A DNA stretch of 20,495 nucleotides from the NCBI GenBank assembly GCA_035640715.1, contig DASQVO010000255.1, forward strand, positions 1-20,495. Direction: 5' to 3'. This document shows positions 1 to 5,840 of this stretch, piece after piece. The first letter of the stretch is position 1. Each line of letters begins with the position of its first letter. The notes beneath the pieces were generated by a model, which searched no databases, was not told where the DNA came from, and worked only from the letters and a program-made list of their open reading frames with translations. This DNA is from DASQVO01 sp035640715. Lineage in GTDB: Bacteria; Actinomycetota; Actinomycetes; Streptosporangiales; Streptosporangiaceae. A program made the position numbers and the translations under genes.

Positions 1-657
1 ACCGGCGGCGCGCGCTTCTATATCGCGTTCGCCGGGGGCATCGATGTGCCGCTGGTACTTGGCAGCCGGTCCACCTACCCCCTCGGCGTGATAGGCGGCT
101 TCCAGGGACGCACGCTCGAGGCCGGCGACACCGTCCCGGTCGGCGTCCCGGCGGGACCGATGCCGCCAGGGGCCGTGATCGCCGGCCGTTTCCGGCCGGC
201 CTTCGGCCGCCGGCAGGAAGTCCGGATCATGCTGGGGCTCTACGACCACCGGCTCAGCGACACCGGGCTGGCCAACCTGACAACCGCGGAGTGGAAGCTC
301 ACGCCGGTCGCCGACCGGGCTGGCCTGCGCTACGCGGGACCGGGGGTGGAGTGGCGAGAGCGAGCGCAGCCATTCGGGGCAGGCTCGGACCCATCCAACA
401 TCGTCGACGCCGGCTACGCCGTGGGGTCGATCCAGATCCCCGGCGGTACCCAGCCGATCGTGCTGCATCGCGACGCCGTCTCCGGCGGCGGCTACGCAAT
501 GGTCGCCACCGTGATCAGCGCCGACATGGACCTCGTCGCCCGCGCTGCCCCTGGGACGGTCACCAGGTTCATCCCCGTGGACATGGAGACCGCGCTCACC
601 GCCCGCCGCGAGCGCGCCGCCCTGCTCAGCGACGCTATCGCTTCCCTCAACGGCTGA
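1..657 (+). CDS. Biotin-dependent carboxyltransferase family protein (5-oxoprolinase subunit C / allophanate hydrolase subunit 2), 3' part
   Basis: The reading frame is open from base 1 and ends at TGA 655-657, giving 218 residues of a gene whose start lies left of the window. The stretch IAFAGGIDVPLVLGSRST followed by YPLGVIGGFQGRTLEAGD is the hallmark of the AHS2/PxpC/KipA family. In bacteria, PxpC works with PxpA and PxpB in ATP-dependent opening of 5-oxoproline to glutamate; related domains act in urea amidolyase. The visible part is the C-terminal two thirds, including the family's later segment RAGLRYAGPGVEW. I infer that partner subunits lie upstream, outside the window. No terminator is obvious downstream. 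The family is clear; the exact substrate (5-oxoproline or another amide) cannot be decided from this fragment. Confidence 0.85.
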   Translation, partial: TGGARFYIAFAGGIDVPLVLGSRSTYPLGVIGGFQGRTLEAGDTVPVGVPAGPMPPGAVIAGRFRPAFGRRQEVRIMLGLYDHRLSDTGLANLTTAEWKLTPVADRAGLRYAGPGVEWRERAQPFGAGSDPSNIVDAGYAVGSIQIPGGTQPIVLHRDAVSGGGYAMVATVISADMDLVARAAPGTVTRFIPVDMETALTARRERAALLSDAIASLNG

Positions 658-866
658 CCAGCGCGGAATGCTAACGACCAGGGAGCGGCTGCGAAGCCAC
701 TGCGTCTGCCATCTGAGGTGTGCAGAACTGGATGCTCTGGGCGCGATGTACGGCCCATCCGGCGCGATTACGGGCCGCACAGAGTCGGCAGGGATCATCT
801 AGCTGTCGCTTATCTTTTCCGCTGCCGAGGAACATGTAAGGCTCATTTACTGGGCGATCATTGAAC

Positions 867-918
867 ACATCGCGATTGCTACTCAGAAACTGTCAGTACC
901 ATCGCCTAACATCGCGAT
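867..918. promoter_or_regulatory. Two copies of ACATCGCGAT upstream of a small-gene pair
   Basis: ACATCGCGAT occurs at 867-876 and again at 909-918. Each contains the 8-bp palindrome ATCGCGAT. The copies are 42 bp apart start to start, about four helical turns, so they would lie on the same DNA face. The second overlaps the start codon of the 36-residue gene at 917. This looks like an operator for autoregulation, but neither downstream product has a recognisable DNA-binding domain, so the binding protein is unknown. Confidence 0.35.
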
Positions 919-1027
919 GAAGCAGAAACCGCACGACCCGGAACTGGACAAACTGCTCACTGCCCTTGGCGCTCCGCAGCCCAATTCCCAGTACGTTAGA
1001 GGCATGCTCTGGCGAGAGGAGGGCTGA
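917..1027 (+). CDS. Small protein of 36 residues, first gene of a two-gene unit
   Basis: ATG 917 opens a 36-codon frame ending in TGA 1025-1027, one base before the ATG of the next gene. The product begins MKQKPHDPELDKLLTALG and ends GMLWREEG; it is charged, with no membrane segment and no cysteine pair. I do not recognise it. Support comes from the tight spacing to the next gene, whose ribosome binding site (GAGGAGGG just before 1022) lies inside this frame, which is typical of translational coupling. The start has no clear Shine-Dalgarno sequence. It could instead be only a leader peptide for the downstream gene. Confidence 0.45.
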   Translation: MKQKPHDPELDKLLTALGAPQPNSQYVRGMLWREEG

Positions 1028-1028
1028 G

Positions 1029-1274
1029 ATGTACCGCGTGGACATCACCGCAGACCTCAATGACGAAGACGACGAGGGACTCGGCTGGTCCACCCTGAGC
1101 GACGCCCGCGATGCCTCCCGTATCCGTCCCGGGGTGATGCTGGTGGCCGGGAACCGTCACGCCAAGGCGGTCGTACGGGTGGTGGCAGTCGATGAGGACG
1201 GGCAAGTGCATTTCACCGTGCTGCCCGGCTCGCTGGAGAAAAACCGTCACCTCATCGGCCGCGCCCTGGCCTGA
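1029..1274 (+). CDS. Conserved-looking small acidic protein, 81 residues, unknown function
   Basis: I choose ATG 1029 over an in-frame start at 966 because a strong ribosome binding site (GAGGAGGG) ends seven bases before it. The product starts MYRVDITADLNDEDDEGLGW. An acidic N-terminal stretch is followed by alternating hydrophobic segments (PGVMLVAGNRHAKAVVRVVA and a VHFTVLPGSLE motif) that suggest a small beta-rich fold. There is no signal peptide or membrane helix. I recognise no named family. It follows the 36-residue gene by one base, so the two are probably cotranscribed. The arrangement resembles a toxin-antitoxin pair in size only; no toxin or antitoxin motif is visible. Confidence 0.7.
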   Translation: MYRVDITADLNDEDDEGLGWSTLSDARDASRIRPGVMLVAGNRHAKAVVRVVAVDEDGQVHFTVLPGSLEKNRHLIGRALA

Positions 1275-1458
1275 GCATCCGGTCGCCAGCCCGGCGTGTT
1301 CTAATCGGGGCGCCGGGAATCCTTGCCAACGTGGCGATATCCGCTGCGACGGCTCCGGTCGGCCGGCCCCTGCCGGACACCTGGCTTGCCTGTTCCTGGC
1401 ACCGGTGTCTCGTCACAGAGGTGACGGTTCGCCACTGGCACCACATGCGATATCCGCC

Positions 1459-1476
1459 ATTCGGTATAAACCGAAT
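1459..1476. repeat. Perfect inverted repeat at the IS insertion point
   Basis: ATTCGGT at 1459-1465 and ACCGAAT at 1470-1476 form a perfect 7-bp stem with a 4-base ATAA loop. The last base is the first base of the TAA that borders the IS remnant at 1479. It may be part of the target that attracted the insertion, or a weak terminator for the small-gene pair ending at 1274. The rest of 1275-1458 holds no gene I can support. Confidence 0.4.
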
Positions 1477-1533
1477 AAGAGCTCGCGCGGATTGGCATGA
1501 TCTGCGGCGCTTCGGCGTGTCTTGAGACGGGAC

Positions 1534-1596
1534 AGGCACAGGTTCCGTGATCATCGGAGTTCTCTACGCTCTGTGATCACGGGAGTCCCTGTGCCT
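1534..1596 (+). promoter_or_regulatory. Stem-loop over the transposase start codon (deleted IS copy)
   Basis: Two nested arm pairs face each other: AGGCACAGG (1534-1542) with CCTGTGCCT (1588-1596), and CCGTGATCA (1545-1553) with TGATCACGG (1574-1582). The inner right arm overlaps the GTG start at 1573. The same arms occur in the complete IS although the loop differs in sequence and length. IS elements often use such structures to block translation of transposase from outside transcripts; that role is inferred here. Confidence 0.55.
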
Positions 1597-2027
1597 GCCA
1601 TCCCATCATGGCTGCTGGAACCGCTGTGGGACCAGTTCGCCGCACTGCCTCCTGACCGCCCGGTCTACGACCCCTCTCCCGCTGGGCTGCCACCGCCGCA
1701 GGATCGCCGACCGGGCCGTTTTCGAAAAACTGCTGCAGGTCCTGCGGTTCGGCTGCTCATACGAGGCGATCGCCGACTCGGCCTGCTCGGCCACCACGAT
1801 CCGGGCCCGCCGCGACGAGTGGATCCGGGCCGGGATCTTCGCCCGGCTCAAGCAGATCGCGCTGGAGGCATATGACCGCATGGTCGGTGCAACGATGCTA
1901 TGAGCGCCGCGAGAACGTCATCGACGCCTACTTCGACCTGGCCGATACGGTCATCACCGTCCGTAGCCTGATCCGGCAAGCATGGACCACTTACCGGTGG
2001 GACAGCCGGCCAGCACGACGACGCTGA
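1573..2027 (+). pseudogene. IS5-family transposase remnant, frameshifted and internally deleted
   Basis: GTG 1573 begins a frame that matches the complete transposase at 4676-5536 (PSWLLEPLWDQFAAL). A 2-base loss near 1678 shifts the frame, after which the homologous sequence continues in another frame (FEKLLQVLRFGCSYEAIAD, then AGIFARLKQIALEAYDRMV). At about 1886 it jumps directly to the C-terminal segment QRCYERRENVIDAYFDLAD and ends at TGA 2025-2027. The missing block corresponds to residues about 106-241 of the complete protein. That block carries all three DDE catalytic residues, so this copy cannot make an active enzyme. Confidence 0.88.
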
Positions 2028-2065
2028 CCACACCACCTATTCGCCCGAGCTCTAAGCCGTCCGGA

Positions 2066-2950
2066 TTAACCCGCTCTCGGGGTGAACGCCTTGCCGATGA
2101 TCTCGGCTCCTTCAGTGATGACCGGCCGTAGCTCATGGCGGTAGACCGCCTCCGTCGTCGCCGTCGTTGTGTGGCCAACCAACCGCGAGATCAGTTCAAT
2201 GGACGCACCGGGGGCCGACATGAGAGAGACGAAGCTGTGCCGCAGCTCCCGGGGCGTCCACTCGACCGGCAGGCCCGCGAACCGGAGAGCAACGGCGAGG
2301 GTTCGCCGCACGCTCTGCGCGCTCAGCGGCTTGCCGTAGCGGTCGCAGAACACCAGGCCGTTTTCCGTCCATCGGTTCTTTGCGAGCGCACGATCCCGGA
2401 TGACCTGCTGTCGTTCCCGGTGGGTGATGAGCACCTGAACGACTTCCTCCGGGAGCGCCAACGTCCGGCGGCTCTTTCTCGTCTTCGTGTCGCCTCCCCT
2501 ACGCACCGACCGCCATACCTCGACGTGTGGCGGTAGTTCTCCCTCGGCCTCCAGGTGGACGCGGTCCCACGTCAGGGCGCGCGCTTCTTCGGTTCGGACT
2601 CCGGTTAGGAGAGAGAGCACGAAGTAGGCGTGTAGGCGCGTCTTCTTGCTCGCCTCGATGACCGCTTGCGCCTGTTCCAGCGGCATTGCCTTGCTCGGCC
2701 GACCGGGGCGACCTTCGGGGATGTCGACCAGTTCGGCGACATTCCGCACCACCTTGTCCCGCCGTTGCGCGTGCTTGATCGCTCGGCGTAGGACGGCGTG
2801 CGCTTCCTTAAGGCTGCGTGTGGCAAGCACGTTCTTGCGGTCGGCCAACCAGTCGTCAACGTGGTCGGCGGTCAGCTCCCGCAGCTTGACCGCGCCCAGA
2901 AGCGGAATGACGTGTGTTTCGGCGAGGATGCGGTTCTTCTCGATGGTGCC
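2066..2950 (-). pseudogene. Tyrosine site-specific recombinase (phage-type integrase), 5'-truncated
   Basis: The frame ends at TAA 2066-2068. The catalytic domain is complete: Arg in LLTGVRTEEARAL, Lys in TKTRKSRRTLAL, His-x-x-Arg in RELRHSFVSL, His in LVGHTTT and the Tyr nucleophile in EAVYRHELRP. Upstream of the first usable start (TTG 2848) the same frame still encodes a core-binding-domain sequence, IEKNRILAETHVIPLLGAVK, followed by LRELTADHVDDWL. There is no ATG, GTG or TTG there, and the frame meets a TAG at 3026-3028. The family is usually near 400 residues, so the arm-binding N-terminus is missing. A 260-residue product from TTG 2848 is possible but would lack the core-binding domain. 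Its 3' end lies 13 bp from the IS remnant. It is a relic of an integrated element. Confidence 0.8.
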
Positions 2951-3181
2951 AGCGTCCCGACCCCTCGCGGGGCCTCGTGACGGGCCATCGGGGGCAGGCA
3001 GGTGCCAGCCCGTCAGCCGACAAGGCTATGAGGCCCCGCCCCCGCGCAAGTCCGGAACCGTCCAGCTCCGTTCGATAACGCCGTCCCGTATGAAAAGTCG
3101 TGCTCACGCCGCTGCTGGACGTTTATGTGGCCGAGGCTGGCTATTTAGAAAGTGGCTGAGATCACGACAGGAGAGACGGTC

Positions 3182-3292
3182 ATGCCGCTCACTCGCAGGG
3201 ACGCGCTCCGCCTGGGCTCCGCGCGGGGATGCGTTCCTCGTGCGTCTACCTGCTGGAGGACTGCGGAGTGCCTGGGCCGCGGTCGTAGGTGA
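3182..3292 (+). pseudogene. Stub of a Tat-exported protein gene (twin-arginine leader only)
   Basis: A good ribosome binding site (AGGAGA at 3169-3174) sits 7 bases before ATG 3182. The frame begins MPLTRRDALRLGSA, a typical twin-arginine signal start, but then loses the expected hydrophobic core and stops at TGA 3290-3292, inside the 3' end of the neighbouring reductase gene. I infer that the rest of this gene was lost when the reductase/TetR block joined here, near 3220-3245. The bases between the integrase relic and this stub (2951-3181) show nothing else I can support. Confidence 0.4.
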
Positions 3293-3863
3293 GGAAGGCC
3301 GCTCCGGTCTTGAGGACGGTGTGGTCGATGAGCTCCCAGGCGTTGGGCGCGAAGACGGTGGTCCGTCCGAAGAGGGGTATGCCGGAGCCGATGGTGAGCG
3401 GGCTGAGTTTGACGATTACGCGGTCGATCTCGCCGTAGAGTGCGCCGGCCAATTCACCACCGCCGACGAGCCAGATGTCTTTGCCGCCATTGCGCTTCAG
3501 CTCCCGTACCGTCGCCACCGGGTCGTCGGCGACGAGTTCGACGCCGGGGTCCGGGCTTTCGGTCAATGTCCGGGAGAAGACTAGGTGCTTGAGGTGGGCG
3601 TAGGCGTCGGTCACGCCGGCCGCGAGGCCGACCTCATAGCTCTTGCGGCCTTCGACGACGGTATCGAAGCGGGTGCCTTCGGCGGTGACGCCGAGCGCGG
3701 CCCGGGCCGGCCCCGGCAGGGTCTCGGGGTACTCCTGGATGAGGTGCTGGAGGTAGTCCTCGGGCGGGGACCAGAAGCCGCCGGTGCCGGAGGGGTCGGA
3801 GCCGTCGGGACCGGCGATGAAACCGTCGAGCGTGGAGGCGATGAAGTACACGAGCTTACGCAA
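3246..3863 (-). CDS. RibD C-terminal / dihydrofolate-reductase-like family protein
   Basis: The product (205 residues from TTG 3863) begins RKLVYFIASTLDGFIAGPDG, the standard N-terminus of the RibD-C (DHFR-fold) family. It also carries GRKSYEVG, HLVFSRTL, DIWLVGGGELAGAL (nucleotide-binding glycine motif) and a C-terminal ELIDHTVLKTGAAFLTYDR. I choose TTG 3863 because GAAGGA lies 6 bases upstream and the conserved N-terminus starts exactly there; the frame itself remains open to 4022. Family members are NADPH-dependent reductases, mostly of unknown substrate, and the sequence does not show true folate reductase function. It lies 73 bp downstream of a TetR gene on the same strand, so it is probably cotranscribed with and controlled by it. 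Confidence 0.88.
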   Translation of the reverse strand: MRKLVYFIASTLDGFIAGPDGSDPSGTGGFWSPPEDYLQHLIQEYPETLPGPARAALGVTAEGTRFDTVVEGRKSYEVGLAAGVTDAYAHLKHLVFSRTLTESPDPGVELVADDPVATVRELKRNGGKDIWLVGGGELAGALYGEIDRVIVKLSPLTIGSGIPLFGRTTVFAPNAWELIDHTVLKTGAAFLTYDRGPGTPQSSSR

Positions 3864-3936
3864 AATGAGTCCTTCGTTGATCGGTCGCAGTGGACGGTGG
3901 TGGGGTGCGCCGCCCAGGCCGGGCGCCACCGGGGTG

Positions 3937-4527
3937 TCACGTCGTGGTGGTGGAGAACGGAGCGATGATGCGCTCCACTGCCTGCGTGACCAGTTCGTCG
4001 TGCTCTGCGTCTGTGAAGACATCCGGCAGTGTGAGCTGCTCGAGGACTAGCCAATTCATGGCCAGGTACATCAGCAGGACGGCGGCTGCGCCGCCAGGCA
4101 GGCCCGCGGCCTCGTGCCGGGTGACGTTCTCGTCGATGTCGGCGCGGACCCGCTCGGTGAGCAGCGTGCGCAGCTCCGGCCTCCTGGTGGCCTCCAACCG
4201 AAGCTCCAGCAGCGCCAGGTGCCCGGATCGGAAGGCGGTGACCCTGCCGACGCTCTCCCGCAGCATCGCGCCATACGACGCGGCGTCCCGCGCTTGGCCG
4301 AACATCTCGGTGAGCGCGTCCTCTCTGGGCCTGAGCCGCTCGTAGACGCGGGCGCCGGCCTGGACGAGCAGATCGTCGCGGTTGCGGAAGTAGTTGGACG
4401 TGGTGCCGATGGGCACCGCGGCCTCCTTGTCGACGGCGCGCTGTGTCAGCCCGCGCGCCCCCTCGCGGGCGAGAACCTCTATGGCGCCGTCGAGCAGCGC
4501 AGCCCGACGGGCCGGGTTCTGACGCAT
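3937..4527 (-). CDS. TetR/AcrR family transcriptional regulator
   Basis: The protein has 196 residues, the usual TetR length. The N-terminal helix-turn-helix spans about residues 8-54 (LLDGAIEVLAREGARGLTQR, then VPIGTTSNYFRNRDDLL). The C-terminal ligand domain is helical, with a hydrophobic segment near AAAVLLMYLAMNWLVLEQL. The start ATG 4527 has AAGGAG 8 bases upstream. It is the first gene of a pair with the DHFR-like enzyme. A cluster of short repeats just upstream of the start looks like its operator, so it probably represses itself and the reductase. The ligand is unknown. Confidence 0.92.
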   Translation of the reverse strand: MRQNPARRAALLDGAIEVLAREGARGLTQRAVDKEAAVPIGTTSNYFRNRDDLLVQAGARVYERLRPREDALTEMFGQARDAASYGAMLRESVGRVTAFRSGHLALLELRLEATRRPELRTLLTERVRADIDENVTRHEAAGLPGGAAAVLLMYLAMNWLVLEQLTLPDVFTDAEHDELVTQAVERIIAPFSTTTT

Positions 4528-4546
4528 CTCACACGCTCCTTGCTAT

Positions 4547-4579
4547 GAAGTACTGCAAGTAGACCACTTCGATTGAAGT
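4547..4579 (-). promoter_or_regulatory. Candidate TetR operator region
   Basis: Just upstream of the TetR start lie TACTGCAAGTA (4551-4561; TACT and AGTA arms) and ACTTCGATTGAAGT (4566-4579; ACTTC and GAAGT arms around 4 bases). GAAGTAC occurs at 4547-4553 and again from 4575. Overlapping palindromes in this position fit a TetR-type operator. No clean -35/-10 pair could be assigned. Confidence 0.45.
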
Positions 4580-4651
4580 ACGTCAACTGGAGTAGTACGT
4601 TCCACGCGAATTCGGGATTCGGGCCAGGCCTACGGGCCCGGCGTTTAATAA

Positions 4652-4670
4652 GAGCTCGCGCGGATTGGCG
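4652..4670. repeat. Left terminal inverted repeat of the IS
   Basis: GAGCTCGCGCGGATTGGCG; it pairs with 5611-5629 with one mismatch and is shared over 18 bases with the left end of the deleted copy at 1479. Confidence 0.9.
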
Positions 4671-4675
4671 AGTGA

Positions 4676-5536
4676 TTACGGTCGCCTGGCCGGACGGCTG
4701 TCCCATCGGTAAGTGGCCCATGCCTGGCGGATCAGGCTGCGTACCGTGATGATCGTGTCTGCCAGGTCGAAGAAGGCGTCGATTACGTCCTCGCGCCGCT
4801 CGTAGCAGCGTTGCAGCCGGGTGAAGGCGTTGTGCCAGGCGTTGGTACGTTCGACGGGCCACCGCTGGCCGGCCTGGATGGGCGCCTTCTCGCCCTTATG
4901 GGCGATCTGCCCCGTCATGCCGCGCCCGGCCAGCTCGTCGCGGGTTTTCTGTGAGTCGTACCCGGCGTCCAGGTGCACCCGGACGTCACTGGGCAGCGGG
5001 CCGGCCTCACCGAGCTTGTCCAGCGTGGGAGCCAGCAGCGGGGAGTCGTGCCGGCTCGCCGGGGCTAGCACCCGGTCCAGCGGGATGCCGTGCCCGTCGG
5101 TCATGCTGGACCGCTTCATGCCCTGCTTGCCGCGGTCCACCGGGCTGCGGCCGGCGCACTCGCCTCCTCCGGGCGCCTTGGTGATGCAGCCATCAACGAT
5201 GATCTTGTCCAGGACCAGGCCGACGATGCGGTCATAAGCCTCCAGCGCGATCTGCTTGAGCCGGGCGAAGATCCCGGCCTTGATCCATTCGTCGCGGCGC
5301 TCCCGGATCGTGGTGGCCGAGCAGGTGCAGTCGGCGATCGACTCATACGAGCAGCCGAACCGCAGGACCTGGACCAGCTTTTCGAAGATGATGCGATCGG
5401 GGATCCGTGGCCGGTGGCAGCCCAGCGGATGCGAGGGCGCGTAGATGGGACGGGCCGGCAGCAGCGCGGCGAACTGGTCCCACAGCGGTTCCAGCAGCCA
5501 TGATGGGACGGCAGGCACAGGGGCTCCCGTGATCAC
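4676..5536 (-). CDS. IS5-family DDE transposase
   Basis: The 286-residue protein starts at GTG 5536 and ends 6 bp from the left inverted repeat. An N-terminal DNA-binding part (PSWLLEPLWDQFAALLP; helix-turn-helix near residues 55-85) is followed by the DDE domain. The catalytic residues are visible: Asp115 in KIIVDGC, Asp190 in VHLDAGYDS and Glu229 in RWPVERTNAWHN, followed by the typical RCYERR and a helical C-terminus. Length and motifs are complete, so the enzyme may be active and could also act on the deleted copy, whose ends are nearly the same. A stem-loop covers the start codon and may limit translation. Confidence 0.92.
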   Translation of the reverse strand: MITGAPVPAVPSWLLEPLWDQFAALLPARPIYAPSHPLGCHRPRIPDRIIFEKLVQVLRFGCSYESIADCTCSATTIRERRDEWIKAGIFARLKQIALEAYDRIVGLVLDKIIVDGCITKAPGGGECAGRSPVDRGKQGMKRSSMTDGHGIPLDRVLAPASRHDSPLLAPTLDKLGEAGPLPSDVRVHLDAGYDSQKTRDELAGRGMTGQIAHKGEKAPIQAGQRWPVERTNAWHNAFTRLQRCYERREDVIDAFFDLADTIITVRSLIRQAWATYRWDSRPARRP

Positions 5537-5574
5537 GAAGCGAAGGAACTCCGATGATCACGGAACCTGTGCCT
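5513..5574 (-). promoter_or_regulatory. Stem-loop over the transposase start codon (complete IS)
   Basis: Outer arms AGGCACAGG (5513-5521) and CCTGTGCCT (5566-5574) and inner arms CCGTGATCA (5527-5535) and TGATCACGG (5555-5563) match those of the deleted copy exactly, while the loop between the inner arms differs. The GTG start (5534-5536) lies at the edge of the inner arm. Conservation of the arms only suggests selection for the fold. Confidence 0.6.
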
Positions 5575-5610
5575 GTTCCGCCTCAGGACACGCCGAAGCG
5601 CCGCAGATCA

Positions 5611-5629
5611 CGCCAATCCGCGCGACCTC
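5611..5629. repeat. Right terminal inverted repeat of the IS
   Basis: CGCCAATCCGCGCGACCTC is the inverse of the left end except for one base. TAA follows directly at 5630-5632. Confidence 0.9.
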
Positions 5630-5804
5630 TAAGTGTAAGACACGTCCCTGTCATCCGCTGGCGGCCTCAGCCCGGTCATTGCTGGTGCCCGCAAACAGGC
5701 GGTCAGCGACACGCTGAAGTCGAATGCGCAGAGACGACCGCATATGCATGAGCGGCCACGCTAGCTGTTCTGCCCCGGACAGGCTGGGAAACCGGCCGAC
5801 GGGT

Positions 5805-5831
5805 GCCCCGGGCTCGCGGGGAGCCCGGGGC
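5805..5831 (-). terminator. Strong hairpin terminator after the sialidase-like gene
   Basis: GCCCCGGGCTC (5805-5815) and GAGCCCGGGGC (5821-5831) form a perfect 11-bp GC-rich stem with a 5-base loop, 9 bp beyond the stop of the minus-strand gene. It lacks a U tract, as is common for actinobacterial terminators. The bases between the IS end and this hairpin (5633-5804) hold no supported gene. Confidence 0.75.
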
Positions 5832-5840
5832 CTGGTTCCG

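Larger units (their letters stand above)
1479..2052 (+). mobile_element. Internally deleted IS5-family element (MITE-like derivative)
   Basis: The left end GAGCTCGCGCGGATTGGC at 1479-1496 is identical over 18 bases to the left end of the complete element at 4652. The right end ATTCGCCCGAGCTC at 2039-2052 is the inverse of the left end with two mismatches in 14. TAA lies immediately outside both ends (1476-1478 and 2053-2055), consistent with a 3-bp target duplication. The element is 574 bp; the complete relative is 978 bp. The roughly 404-bp difference is accounted for by loss of the middle of the transposase gene. It could be moved only by a transposase supplied in trans. Confidence 0.85.
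4652..5629 (-). mobile_element. Complete IS5-family insertion sequence, 978 bp
   Basis: The terminal inverted repeats are GAGCTCGCGCGGATTGGCG (4652-4670) and its inverse CGCCAATCCGCGCGACCTC (5611-5629), matching at 18 of 19 positions. TAA flanks both ends (4649-4651 and 5630-5632), consistent with a 3-bp target duplication. A single transposase gene fills the element on the minus strand. The element is inserted between the TetR/reductase unit and the sialidase-like gene. A diverged, internally deleted relative lies in opposite orientation at 1479-2052. The family follows from the transposase; I did not assign a named IS. Confidence 0.9.

Noticed and set aside
671..868. Minus-strand 65-codon frame with a C-x-x-C pair
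   Set aside because: GTG start without a ribosome binding site, no recognised family, and it overlaps the stop region of the first gene's downstream DNA; kept only as a possibility.
1334..1457. Repeated GCGATATCCGC at 1334-1344 and 1447-1457
   Set aside because: Only 11 bp, with no gene or promoter in a meaningful position; chance cannot be excluded.
2135..2536. Plus-strand open frame within the integrase
   Set aside because: Antisense to a frame with all tyrosine recombinase catalytic residues.
3246..3863. Trimethoprim-resistance dihydrofolate reductase
   Set aside because: The sequence is of the RibD-C type, which shares the fold but not the diagnostic folate-reductase signature.
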